Shown here: piece by piece, positions 54,814 through 62,772 of the stretch
How the letters are laid out: every line of letters starts with the position of its first letter
How positions within the stretch are numbered: position 1 is the stretch's first letter
Assembly: GCF_000682775.1 (NCBI RefSeq)
Contig: NZ_AWFI01000012.1
Span: 186,001-250,000, forward strand
Length of the DNA: 64,000 bases
Origin: Hyphomonas sp. L-53-1-40
GTDB taxonomy: Bacteria > Pseudomonadota > Alphaproteobacteria > Caulobacterales > Hyphomonadaceae
Reading direction: 5' to 3'
Program-made: the position numbers and the translations under genes
Notes under the pieces: generated by a model
Seen by the model: only the letters and a program-made list of their open reading frames with translations
Database searches by the model: none
Told to the model about the DNA's origin: nothing

Positions 54814-55167
54814 CTAGGCGCGAGGAGGACGGTAAAGACCGTCTGGGCGGAGGTTCTCGAGAAAAGAACCGCCAGGCAACAAATGTTTTGTCTGCACGAC
54901 AGACTTCGGAGCGCCGCTTAGATCGCCGCCGCCTATCAGATGGAAATGACAGCTTCCGCACTGATGCGCGGTATGGTCATGACCTTCATGCGATGGCTCC
55001 TTATCAGGGGCATCTTGGGCCAGCTCACTCGTAGAACATTCCTCTGCGGCCTGATCGCCCGGATGCATGATATCCGCCGCAGCCGTCATCGGCGCAATAA
55101 CAAAAGCTATCGCCATCACCATGACGAGCAACCTTCGTAAACACGTTATGACTTGGAACGGAACCAT
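54814..55167 (-). CDS. czcI: CzcI-like periplasmic protein (DUF2946-like)
   Basis: 117 residues with a signal peptide (LLVMVMAIAFVIAPMTAAA), an acidic and His-rich middle (HEGHDHTAHQCGSCHFHLIG) and the C-terminal block ENLRPDGLYRPPR. The layout and position before czcC match CzcI-type proteins, which modulate czc expression in Cupriavidus. Assignment rests on pattern and position, not on a full-length match. Confidence 0.75.
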   Translation of the reverse strand: MVPFQVITCLRRLLVMVMAIAFVIAPMTAAADIMHPGDQAAEECSTSELAQDAPDKEPSHEGHDHTAHQCGSCHFHLIGGGDLSGAPKSVVQTKHLLPGGSFLENLRPDGLYRPPRA

Positions 55168-55218
55168 GATTGCTGGCTAGCTACTTTCTTTTACGATCGG
55201 GTAAACAGGCTCACTCTC

Positions 55219-55249
55219 TTTTTAGCACCTCCAGTCACTGGAGGGTCAA
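55219..55249 (-). promoter_or_regulatory. MerR-family promoter/operator of the czc operon
   Basis: On the minus strand: -35 TTGACC (55249-55244), a 19-base spacer and -10 TAAAAA (55224-55219). The spacer holds a perfect 8-base inverted repeat, CCTCCAGT-C-ACTGGAGG (55228-55244). This closely follows promoters of the ZntR/CadR/CueR type. It lies directly downstream of, and overlaps, the stop of the regulator gene, and points to czcI. Confidence 0.85.
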
Positions 55250-55710
55250 GCGCCTTTTGACGGAAGCCCTGCAAGCACCTCGGCGCCATCATGCTGTTCG
55301 TGCAAGCAATTCTCGTGCTGGCCAAGGGCAGCGAGCACAGAGCAGGATCCGATCTTGCCGCCTTCGCAAGCGCGGATCATGCGCTTGAGCTCGGCCTCGA
55401 GCGCCTCCAATTGGGTCAGCCTGCGGCGAACCTCGTCAAGCTGGCGACGTGCAATCTGGTCAACCAGGACGCACTCCCTGCCTGGCTCTACCTGCAGCGA
55501 AATCAGTTCCCTTACCGCTGAGACGGGAAACCCCAGATCCCTTGCATGACGTATAAAACGGAGACGCTCTACAGAGTCCCCTGCGTACAACCGCTGTCCG
55601 CTTGCGCTGCGTTGCGGCTCGTCGAGCAGGCCAATGGATTCATAATAGCGGATTGTCGTGACTTTTACGGCCGTCGCCCCTGACAGTTTTCCGATCGTCA
55701 TCAAGGCCAT
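55246..55710 (-). CDS. MerR-family metal regulator (ZntR/CadR/PbrR type)
   Basis: 154 residues. HTH GKLSGATAVKVTTIRYYESI, then ASGQRLYAGDSVERLRFIRH and the long dimer helix with C80. The metal loop is CEGGKIGSCSVLAALGQHENC (C115, C123, C135), characteristic of Zn/Cd/Pb sensors. Extra His follow (HEQHDGAE). Its target promoter for czcI-czcCBA overlaps its own stop codon. A later in-frame ATG is at 55701. Confidence 0.9.
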   Translation of the reverse strand: MALMTIGKLSGATAVKVTTIRYYESIGLLDEPQRSASGQRLYAGDSVERLRFIRHARDLGFPVSAVRELISLQVEPGRECVLVDQIARRQLDEVRRRLTQLEALEAELKRMIRACEGGKIGSCSVLAALGQHENCLHEQHDGAEVLAGLPSKGA

Positions 55711-55721
55711 GATAGCGCCCC

Positions 55722-55752
55722 TTGCCCCTCTAGTTACTGTAGACTGCAGGAA
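55722..55752 (+). promoter_or_regulatory. Degenerate MerR-family operator before 55792 gene
   Basis: TTGCCC (55722-55727) is followed directly by CTCTAGTTACTGTAG (55728-55742), close to the Pb/Cd-regulator core CTATAGTAACTAGAG. A 19-base spacer would place -10 at CAGGAA, a poor match. Probably a worn or weak operator for the gene to the right or for regulator autoregulation. Confidence 0.45.
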
Positions 55753-55791
55753 ATAACCTAGACGGCTGAAAACACAAGCGCAGGAGGCAAC

Positions 55792-56253
55792 ATGAGTGGC
55801 GATACGACAATCCAGATACTCGGCATTGCCACAGGTGGCGCAGTTGCTGTGATTCCTATTTGGTCTGCAGCCTTCCCCGCGCAGAGAATTTGGCTCCCGC
55901 AGCGTTATTCGCGTTTTGTGGCACCAATCATCTGGATGGGTACGATCACGAATTTCGGAGCGGCGCTGTCGATTGGGGCTTCAGGTAGGGCAACCGCTCC
56001 CGTACCCTGCTGGGCGATATTCGGCCTCGGGTTTGCCCCTCTCATCATCGCGAATATGGTGGTTTGGCGCGCAGATTTCCGTTTCGGTTTCGACGAGACA
56101 CCAGGAGCCAAGGGCACACTTGCCACCACAGGGCCCTACCGCTACTCCAGCTATCCTCAATACGCTCGCAATACAAAGCTTTCTAACGGAGACGCTTCGG
56201 TAAAATTCTTACGGTGCATCTCCCCTCACAGACAACGCATGGTAAAATCATAG
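55792..56253 (+). pseudogene. Isoprenylcysteine methyltransferase-like gene, C-terminus lost
   Basis: 153 codons. Four hydrophobic helices, then GTLATTGPYRYSSYPQYARN, the characteristic entry of the ICMT/phospholipid methyltransferase catalytic region (normally GPYRYxRHPxY). After this point the sequence turns into an unrelated basic tail (NTKLSNGDASVKFLRCISPH) and stops, so about 60 residues of the family are missing. Genes of this kind accompany lead/zinc resistance operons. Confidence 0.62.
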
Positions 56254-56254
56254 G

Positions 56255-56872
56255 ATGGGTAGCGAAGACTTGAAAATCGAGACGTCAGACGAGCGCCGAA
56301 CTCTTCAAATCGTACTATGGCTAAACATACTCATAGCCATTGGCTTTTTTGTCACAGGCTGGTTCGGCGACTCCAATGCCCTCCTGGCGAACGGGCTGGA
56401 TAATTCCTCGGACGCGGTTGTGTATGGCTTGAGCCTGCTTGCACTTACACGTTCGCGGATCTGGAAACGCAACGCCGCTCGACTGTCAGGTGGAATGCTT
56501 CTTGTATTTGCCGTCGGCGTCGCCGGCGACGCAATCCGTCGATACTTTGAAGGATCTGAACCCCTCGGTCTCATCATGCTGGCAATGGCCGCGATTGCAG
56601 GTGTTGTAAATCTGATCTGTCTCTGGCTTTTGAAAAAAATAGAAAAGAAGGATGTAAACCTGCGAGCCGCTACAACATTTAGTTTCAATGACTTCATCTC
56701 GAATGGGGGGATCATTATCGCGGGCGTAATCGTACTGTGGACTGGGTCCAACTGGCCAGATCTGCTTGTCGGATTGGGAGTCGCGGCGATTGCGGTATAT
56801 GGTGGAATCGATATTCTGCGCGATGCGCATGCTGATAAGCATCAGTCAGGTGATGCCCCAAACCCGGAATGA
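56255..56872 (+). CDS. Short CDF-type cation transporter (membrane domain only)
   Basis: 205 residues with six helices. Metal sites are shown by NGLDNSSDAVVYGLSLLALT (helix II) and FNDFISNGGIIIAGVIVLWT (helix V). The C-terminal cytoplasmic CDF domain is missing, which is normal for this short subfamily often found in metal clusters. A Zn/Cd/Co efflux role is inferred. Starts two bases after the preceding stop. Confidence 0.82.
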   Translation: MGSEDLKIETSDERRTLQIVLWLNILIAIGFFVTGWFGDSNALLANGLDNSSDAVVYGLSLLALTRSRIWKRNAARLSGGMLLVFAVGVAGDAIRRYFEGSEPLGLIMLAMAAIAGVVNLICLWLLKKIEKKDVNLRAATTFSFNDFISNGGIIIAGVIVLWTGSNWPDLLVGLGVAAIAVYGGIDILRDAHADKHQSGDAPNPE

Positions 56873-57038
56873 AACAAGTGCGTAAAATTCTCAAAATGGT
56901 GCGCGCGCAGCGTCATTGAGCCTCGCATGATGGGCTCCCAAGCGTTACCGTAACAAATATCTACTCAATCAACTTTCTATTCCGGCATTGAATTTGCTTT
57001 CCCTGTTTAGTTGAATCTCTCTTGGGGAACGAGGACAA

Positions 57039-57866
57039 ATGTCCCGGCTGGCAGATCATATAAGTGCTTATGACTACACATGGTTGTTGTCAGACAGCAG
57101 ATGGGCCTGGGAGTTCCTGCGCCGAAACCGCCGGTTTCTTGAGGACTCGTCGCTTCCTTCCGCGAGTGAGCTTAGTTTCGCTCCCGCCTGCCATCAGATC
57201 ACCCTCGTGCGCCCTAGAGCCTCTCAGGCGCTTGCTGAGCGATGGGGGCTCGCCTTCTTCCCGGATCCAGAGGATAGCGGCCTTGAAGCCGACGCGTTCT
57301 GGTCGGGAGGTCTCTATCCGAGGCGGGTTCACATGCAAGTTTCTCCGAGTGGTCCTAATGAATCCTGTGAATTCTATGATCGCACTGTTGGCATCTGCAG
57401 GATCACGCACTTCACCGACCTCGCCGGCCGCGAACAATTTCTTCTCAAGGGAAATGGCTGCGTCATTCAGGTATTCTGCACGGGCATGTCACTTCTCGCC
57501 CGCGAACCTGTCAAGCTCAGCTTCATCATCGACAGTCTCGACGAATTCCAGGCCAAGCTGAAAACGCTCCAGCGCGCCCAGCGTGTCTATGATCCGCAAG
57601 CAGCGGCGGATATCCCGGAATGGACTCGCCATTCCTTGGCCCTTCGCAATGCACTGGTCGCACTCGATTGTCATGATGCCAAACTCTCATATTTTGAGAC
57701 GGCGCGGTTTATATATGGCGAAGAACGGGCCCGCGAAGCCTGGGACAGCCCAAGCCGAGCGATGAAAGACGAGATGAGACGTGCCCTTGCCCGCGGCCGT
57801 GACCTGCGGGACGGCGGTTATGCAACGCTTCTCGGACCCGTCGAAAACGCGCTTCTTTTAGCCTGA
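57039..57866 (+). CDS. FseA-like ICE activator 1 (DUF6499-DUF2285)
   Basis: 275 residues. N-terminal DUF6499: YDYTWLLSDSRWAWEFLRRN. C-terminal DUF2285: TRHSLALRNALVALDCHDAK, YFETARFIYGEERAREAWDS, PSRAMKDEMRRALARGRDL. In ICEMlSymR7A these two domains are encoded by separate frames joined by programmed frameshifting to give FseA, activator of the excisionase gene rdfS; here they are one frame. GAGGA precedes the ATG. First of two tandem copies. Confidence 0.8.
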   Translation: MSRLADHISAYDYTWLLSDSRWAWEFLRRNRRFLEDSSLPSASELSFAPACHQITLVRPRASQALAERWGLAFFPDPEDSGLEADAFWSGGLYPRRVHMQVSPSGPNESCEFYDRTVGICRITHFTDLAGREQFLLKGNGCVIQVFCTGMSLLAREPVKLSFIIDSLDEFQAKLKTLQRAQRVYDPQAAADIPEWTRHSLALRNALVALDCHDAKLSYFETARFIYGEERAREAWDSPSRAMKDEMRRALARGRDLRDGGYATLLGPVENALLLA

Positions 57867-57918
57867 AGTAGAATTTTGGCACCTCTTTTGCAGCACCCGC
57901 TTGTGAAGGAGGCACCTG

Positions 57919-58743
57919 ATGAGTCCCGCCGACACACCCTCGGTCCGTATTGATCTGGATGACTACGCCTATACTTGCCGACTCTCCAGAAGTCGCTGGG
58001 CTTGGGAATTTCTTCGGCGAAATAGCGAATTCAGGCAAGCCGCCCTGCGGGCTGGCGACTCACAGATATCTGAAAAGCCAGCCTGTCATGGCATCCGGCT
58101 ACTCCGGCCGCTATGCGACCAGATCGACGCTGAGAAATTCGGCTTGGTTTTTTTTCCCGACATAGACGCGAATGGCTACGAGGCCGACGTCTTCTGGATC
58201 CCTGCCCTCTATGCTCGCGCCCTGACCATGCAGGTCGTACCGCGTCATCCGAGCGAGCGCGACGATATTTTCGAGCAGACGATCAATGTGTGTGAAGTCA
58301 CCCACCTCACAGATCGCGTCGGCCGGGAATACCTGATGATCCGTGGGCACGGCCACAGCATCCAGGTCGCTTGTTCTGGTCTGTCACTACTCAGCGTCGA
58401 ACCCGTCCGCATGAAACTGATCATCGATAATGTGTCGAGCATGGACGAAACACTTAAAGTCATCGGCAAGGCTCAGCGTATTCTTGGCAAGGACGATCCG
58501 AGTTTCAACGACACCTGGACACGCTCATCGCTTGCGTTTCGCAATGCGCTCATTGCGCTCGATGCGCATGAGACCGGTCTAACTTATTTTGAAACCGCTG
58601 CCATCATCTATGGCGAGGATCGCGCCACCGAAGCCTGGCAGAGCCCCAGCCGGGCCATGAAAGACGAAATGCGCCGCGCCCTCGTGCGAGGACGTGAACT
58701 CCGGGATGGCGGATACAGGGCCCTCCTGACTGCACAGACCTGA
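57919..58743 (+). CDS. FseA-like ICE activator 2 (DUF6499-DUF2285)
   Basis: 274 residues, paralogous to the preceding gene throughout: YTCRLSRSRWAWEFLRRNSE at the start, SSLAFRNALIALDAHETGLT and YFETAAIIYGEDRATEAWQS near the end. AAGGAGG is placed well before the ATG, 52 bases after copy 1. The two copies have diverged substantially (mainly the middle, residues ~90-190, is less alike), so the duplication is not recent. Confidence 0.8.
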   Translation: MSPADTPSVRIDLDDYAYTCRLSRSRWAWEFLRRNSEFRQAALRAGDSQISEKPACHGIRLLRPLCDQIDAEKFGLVFFPDIDANGYEADVFWIPALYARALTMQVVPRHPSERDDIFEQTINVCEVTHLTDRVGREYLMIRGHGHSIQVACSGLSLLSVEPVRMKLIIDNVSSMDETLKVIGKAQRILGKDDPSFNDTWTRSSLAFRNALIALDAHETGLTYFETAAIIYGEDRATEAWQSPSRAMKDEMRRALVRGRELRDGGYRALLTAQT

Positions 58744-59271
58744 GCAGATCCAATTTGGCATCAGACCTTGATCCGGCGATCACCCCTCGCTGACGCGAGG
58801 GGGCTGTTTCGCGGGCGGCACGCCGCCAGCGGCCCGGCTCGTCTCCGGACCCCTGGTCTGCCCTCTCGGGCAGCCCAGCGGCATGCGGGTGTCTCGCCGG
58901 TGATCGCGCCAGGCTGCGCTTCCCACTGCAGGGCAGAGGGGTCGCAGCCTGCCTGGCCTTTGAAAGCGGTTCTGGGACGGTAGGAGTGACCATCTAGCTG
59001 CAGGCGCAGCAGAGCTATTCCTGCCCGGCCTATGCCCATTCCCCAGGCGTCCATGACAATCTCCCTCTCAGACGGGGGTGGGCGGACGACCGGTCTGCCC
59101 GGACCCGCCGCTTGCGCAAGGTGCCGGGACTGAAGGCGTCTGGAAGTTGTCGCGGCGTCCTACCTTTCCGCCTTGCGCAACCGGCTAACGGGTCCGGCCT
59201 GCCGGCCTTCTCGCCGCCCACCCCCGCCTGATGCGGGAGGGACATTTGGGCGGGGAGACGAGACTGACGCC
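58744..59271. other. GC-rich intergenic region with hairpins, no confident gene
   Basis: 528 bases between the second FseA-like gene and ardA. It starts with the hairpin CCCCTCGC-TGAC-GCGAGGGG (58783-58802), with no T run. A minus-strand frame (59054-58761, 97 codons) has AGGGAG before its ATG but no recognisable domain. The right half is dominated by the long inverted repeat described separately. Confidence 0.5.
59062..59252. repeat. Long imperfect inverted repeat before ardA
   Basis: Left arm about 59062-59121 and right arm about 59171-59252. Matching blocks, in order from outside to inside: TCCCTC with GAGGGA, GGGGGTGGGCGG with CCGCCCACCCCC, CGGACCCG with CGGGTCCG, and CTTGCGCAAGG with CCTTGCGCAA. 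The arms surround about 50 bases. A small hairpin CCCGC-CTGAT-GCGGG (59223-59237) sits in the right arm. Role unknown: leader structure, protein-binding site or transfer origin are possible. Confidence 0.6.
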
Positions 59272-59835
59272 ATGACCACACCGCAACCTTCAGCCCCCCT
59301 TGCGGCAGACGCTGCACCCACATCTCCAGACCGGCCCCGTATCTATGTAGCCTGCCTTGCCGCCTACAATAATGGCTGCCTGCACGGGCGCTGGATCGAG
59401 GCCACCACGCCGGATGAGGTGATGGACGAGGTTCGCGCCATGCTGGCAGAGTCGCCGCTACCGGACGCCGAGGAATGGGCGATCCATGACTATGAAGGCT
59501 TCGAAGGCGCGCAGCTTTCCGAATATGCGAGCTTCGAGACAGTCTGTAATCTCGCCGATTTCATTGCAGAGCATGGCAGACTTGGCGCGCTGGTCCATCG
59601 CCATTTCGGCGATGATCTTGAGCAGGCCGAGGCGGCTTTCGACGACTATGCAGGCACCTATGCCAGCCGGGCAGACTTCGCCGAGGAGCTGCACCGCGAC
59701 ACCGGCACCGATATCCCCGCAGCCCTCGAATACTATATCGACTGGTCAGCGCTCGCCCGCGACATGGAGCTCAATGGCGACATTATGGTGTTCGAAACAG
59801 GGTTCGAAGACGTTCACGTCTTCTGGACGCGGTGA
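59272..59835 (+). CDS. ardA: Antirestriction protein ArdA
   Basis: 187 residues, strongly acidic as expected for a DNA mimic. RIYVACLAAYNNGCLHGRWI is the family N-terminal block, EEWAIHDYEGFEGAQLSEYA the middle and YYIDWSALARDMELNGDIMV the end. ArdA inhibits type I restriction enzymes so incoming conjugative DNA survives. The ATG at 59272 has GGGGAG upstream. Confidence 0.93.
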   Translation: MTTPQPSAPLAADAAPTSPDRPRIYVACLAAYNNGCLHGRWIEATTPDEVMDEVRAMLAESPLPDAEEWAIHDYEGFEGAQLSEYASFETVCNLADFIAEHGRLGALVHRHFGDDLEQAEAAFDDYAGTYASRADFAEELHRDTGTDIPAALEYYIDWSALARDMELNGDIMVFETGFEDVHVFWTR

Positions 59836-59840
59836 GCGCC

Positions 59841-60314
59841 ATGACCTTTACTACCCGCTTCAACACTTATGCCTCTGAAGACGACACGATCAGCTGCGAG
59901 GCCGAGGGCTTCACCTTCACGGCCCGGATTGTCGTCGATGATTGCCCCGATGCGCCCGACCAGCGGCAGGATGGGTTCTGGCCCTCGCTTTACAAGAATG
60001 CGCCCGGTTTTATCGGGCCGGGCAACGGATTCCGGCAGCGCTTCGCCGATGCGCAGGCCAAGGCCGAAGCCGTCATGGAGGCATGGCGCAAGGGTGAGTG
60101 GTTCTATTGCGGGATCGTGCTTTCGGTCGAGCGCAACGGCATCGAACTGGACCCTCATGCCGCGAGCCTCTGGGGCGTCGAATGCAATTATCCCGGCACA
60201 GATAATAGCTACCTCACCGTAGTTGCGAATGAGCTTCTGCCGGAGGCGCTGGACGCAGGCCGCGCCGCTGCCTCGCGTCTTGCCGCGACCGTGACAGGCT
60301 GGGCTTCGACATGA
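59841..60314 (+). CDS. Conserved ICE hypothetical protein
   Basis: 157 residues. No named domain that I recognise. Visible features: ISCEAEGFTFTARIVVDDCP, ADAQAKAEAVMEAWRKGEWF and HAASLWGVECNYPGTDNSYL, suggesting a small alpha/beta protein. Starts five bases after ardA and overlaps the next gene by four, so it is in the ardA-parB transcript. An in-frame GTG at 59832 is an alternative. Confidence 0.7.
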   Translation: MTFTTRFNTYASEDDTISCEAEGFTFTARIVVDDCPDAPDQRQDGFWPSLYKNAPGFIGPGNGFRQRFADAQAKAEAVMEAWRKGEWFYCGIVLSVERNGIELDPHAASLWGVECNYPGTDNSYLTVVANELLPEALDAGRAAASRLAATVTGWAST

Positions 60315-62332
60315 GCGCGGCCCGCTGCCTCACTGAATTGCTTGGCCCACGGCCCCGGCTGACGCTGGTCATTGCCGAGGCCCAGGTCGCCGAAATCTGG
60401 GTCGAGGGCCGCGCACCCCTGATCACGATCCGCGATTATGACTGGGGCGAAACCGACCCCGAACCAAGCCGCGACGGCGACGGCTTTCCCTTCACCAAGA
60501 TCAACTGGAGAGGTCCGGCATGGGCGCTGGGTCTCTCGCTTCACCCGCCAGCAAAGGAGACCTCCATGGCACAGCCCGACCTCAAACATATCCCGCTCGA
60601 CGAGCTTCGGATTTCAAAACTAAATATGCGGCATGGAAGGAAGAAGCCGGACGTATCCGACATTCTGCCATCCATCCGCGAGAGCGGCCTCCGCCAGACT
60701 TTGCTGGTCCGCCGCGAGGGCAAATATTATGGCGTCATTGCCGGACGCCGCCGATTCTTCGCCCTGAAAGAGATTGCTAAGCAAACGGGAGAGACGCCGC
60801 TGGTCCCCTGCGCAATAATGACAGAGAAGGATGCGGCATCCGCGATTGCCGCCTCCGTGATTGAGAATGTCGGACGCCTGCCAGCGACCGAAATGGAGCA
60901 GTATCAAGCCTTCAAGCGCCTGCATGATGAAGGCAAGGCGATTGAAGATATCGCCACCTTTTTCGGGGTGACCGAACTTCTGGTGCGCCGTGTGCTCGCA
61001 CTTGCTTCGCTCGCCGAACCGATCCGCAAACTCTATGCCGAGGACGAGTTGGACCGTGAAACGATCCGTGCGCTGACACTCGCCACACCCGACCAGCAGG
61101 CCGAGTGGCTTCGCCTCATTGAGAGCGAATCCGAACGCGCACCGATAGGCCGGTCCTGCAAAGCATGGATCACGGGCGGCACGACGATCACAACGGACAA
61201 AGCGCTGTTTGATCTCGAAACCTATGAGGGACAAGTGACGGCTGACCTGTTCGGCGAGCACGGCGTTTTCGCGGATGCAGACCAGTTCTGGCAGGCCCAA
61301 TCCACCGCCATTGCCGAGCGGATCGAGGCTTACAAGGCCGGCGGCTGGGCCGATGTCATCTGCCTTGAGCGCGGGGCGTATTTCCACCGATGGGACCATG
61401 TCCAGTGCGCCATGGAAGATGGCGGGAAGGTCTTCATCGAAGTCCGGCATGACGGTACGGTCCAGTTCCATGAAGGACAGCTGACTTCCGCCGAAGCCCG
61501 CAAGCGGCAGCAGCGATCGAACGGCGAAGGCGATACGGTTCCGGCAGAAATCCGGCCTGAAATGTCCGGCCCGCTCGCGGAATATATTCTGCTCCACCGC
61601 CATGCCGCCGCGCAGGCGAGCCTTGCTGCGTCGCCCGCTATTGCGCTGCGTCTGATGGTGGCGCATGCCATGGCGGGGAGCGCGCTCTGGGACGTGCGTC
61701 CTCACGAGCTTCGCGCCCGGAAAGATGAGACGCAGGCGAGCGTCGAAGGCTCGACATCTGTGGCCGCACTCACCGAAAAATCGGCTCAGACTGACGCCTT
61801 GTTCAAGGCGCTGAACGTGAACCCGGCCCTTCGCCGGAACGGCGATGACTACCGGCTGTGCGAGCTTTTCTCTGCGCTGCTCGCCATGTCGGATGAGGAA
61901 GTTCTGACGGTTCTGGCAAGTGTCATGGCCCGCACGCTCGAGGCCGGGAATGGCATTGTCGAAGCCGTCCTGCATGTCTGCGGCACCGACCTTTCGGCGG
62001 CGTGGAAGCCCGACGATGTGTTCTTCGATCTCACGAAGGACAAGCGCGCCATCAATGCGATGATTGGAGATATTGCGACCCTGTCGCTCGCGGAATCGTG
62101 CCGCGCCGAGACGGGCAAGGCGCAGAAACAGGAGCTTGCGAACCGGATCAGCGGGGAGGGTTGCGAGGCCAATCCTGACTGGCGACCGGGCTGGATGCAG
62201 GTGCCACCGACCCGCCTTGTCGAGGGGGCCGGATCACCGCCCGCCGATGCGTGGACACGGATTGCGAGCCTGTTCGAAGCGGGGGCGGAAAACGCGTCCG
62301 ATGAGACGCCTGAGCATCAGGACGCTGCCTGA
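60311..62332 (+). CDS. ParB/RepB/Spo0J-domain protein with fused N-terminal module
   Basis: 673 residues from 60311. Residues 86 on are a typical ICE/plasmid ParB-like protein: MAQPDLKHIPLDELRISKLN, IRESGLRQTLLVRREG, YGVIAGRRRFFALKEI (ParB N-domain GRRR), an HTH around TFFGVTELLVRRVLALASLA, then a long helical C-terminal part. Residues 1-85 (RCLTELLGPRPRLTLVIAEA, IRDYDWGETDPEPSRDGDGF) look like a separate small protein running into ParB with no stop. AAGGAG precedes the internal ATG at 60566, so a 588-residue ParB may also be made. Strong support for ParB, less for the fused reading. Confidence 0.85.
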   Translation: MSAARCLTELLGPRPRLTLVIAEAQVAEIWVEGRAPLITIRDYDWGETDPEPSRDGDGFPFTKINWRGPAWALGLSLHPPAKETSMAQPDLKHIPLDELRISKLNMRHGRKKPDVSDILPSIRESGLRQTLLVRREGKYYGVIAGRRRFFALKEIAKQTGETPLVPCAIMTEKDAASAIAASVIENVGRLPATEMEQYQAFKRLHDEGKAIEDIATFFGVTELLVRRVLALASLAEPIRKLYAEDELDRETIRALTLATPDQQAEWLRLIESESERAPIGRSCKAWITGGTTITTDKALFDLETYEGQVTADLFGEHGVFADADQFWQAQSTAIAERIEAYKAGGWADVICLERGAYFHRWDHVQCAMEDGGKVFIEVRHDGTVQFHEGQLTSAEARKRQQRSNGEGDTVPAEIRPEMSGPLAEYILLHRHAAAQASLAASPAIALRLMVAHAMAGSALWDVRPHELRARKDETQASVEGSTSVAALTEKSAQTDALFKALNVNPALRRNGDDYRLCELFSALLAMSDEEVLTVLASVMARTLEAGNGIVEAVLHVCGTDLSAAWKPDDVFFDLTKDKRAINAMIGDIATLSLAESCRAETGKAQKQELANRISGEGCEANPDWRPGWMQVPPTRLVEGAGSPPADAWTRIASLFEAGAENASDETPEHQDAA

Positions 62333-62579
62333 ATAATCGTCTCCTGTTCAGCCAGCTTGAGGAGCCGCCCGGTGCCTGTCACCGGGGGACTGGGGACTGT
62401 GGCTCCGATACCTGGGCGACCCATGAAAATACCTTCAAAAATATCGCGCGTCTTGAGGTCTCGATGGACAATCGAGACGCGTGTGATGAGGGGTCTGATT
62501 TCTTCCCGAAAAGCGTGTCACTGACCCCTTGTTTCCGTCTTTGCCTTGAAGACCTGGACGCGGACTGAGCGGCCATGAA
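62333..62579. other. Structured intergenic region, no gene seen
   Basis: Two sets of inverted repeats: CGCGTCT (62447-62453) can pair with AGACGCG (62475-62481), competing with TCTCGAT-GGACA-ATCGAGA (62459-62477). Further, AGGGGTC (62489-62495) pairs with GACCCCT (62523-62529). No coding frame of the expected style; a minus-strand frame across 62379-62639 shows no family features. Confidence 0.45.
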
Positions 62580-62652
62580 ACCGCCTGGGGCGAAGAAATT
62601 TCCCCGCCGCTTTGCGGCTCCTCGCGCAGCAAATTTCATCGCCCCAGGCGGT
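62580..62652. repeat. 22-base inverted repeat with nested hairpin before DUF736
   Basis: Left arm 62580-62601 (starts ACCGCCTGGGGCGA, ends AAATTT) and right arm 62631-62652 are inverted copies with one mismatch in 22. The 29-base loop contains a second hairpin, GCCGC-TTT-GCGGC (62606-62618). No T run follows. It could be a cruciform, a protein-binding site or an RNA leader for the gene at 62773. Confidence 0.75.
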
Positions 62653-62772
62653 GCTCCGCATGCGCTTCGCCCCTATCGGGTTCTAGCCGCTCAGCCCCCG
62701 TCCGGGCGGTCCGGCGTCGACGGGGACAAGGGGTCCCCGGGAGACACGCCAAGGAAAGAAAAGGAGACCCCT

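Noticed and set aside
56943..56955. Short palindrome GTTAC-C-GTAAC between CDF and FseA-like genes
   Set aside because: Five-base arms are expected by chance; no link to a gene start.
58761..59054. 97-codon minus-strand frame with AGGGAG before its ATG
   Set aside because: Composition follows the GC-rich repeat region and no family is recognisable; kept only as a note in the intergenic entry.
60620..61975. 451-codon open frame on the minus strand
   Set aside because: Lies entirely opposite the ParB-like gene; no domain or signal, and GC-rich codon use explains the long antisense frame.
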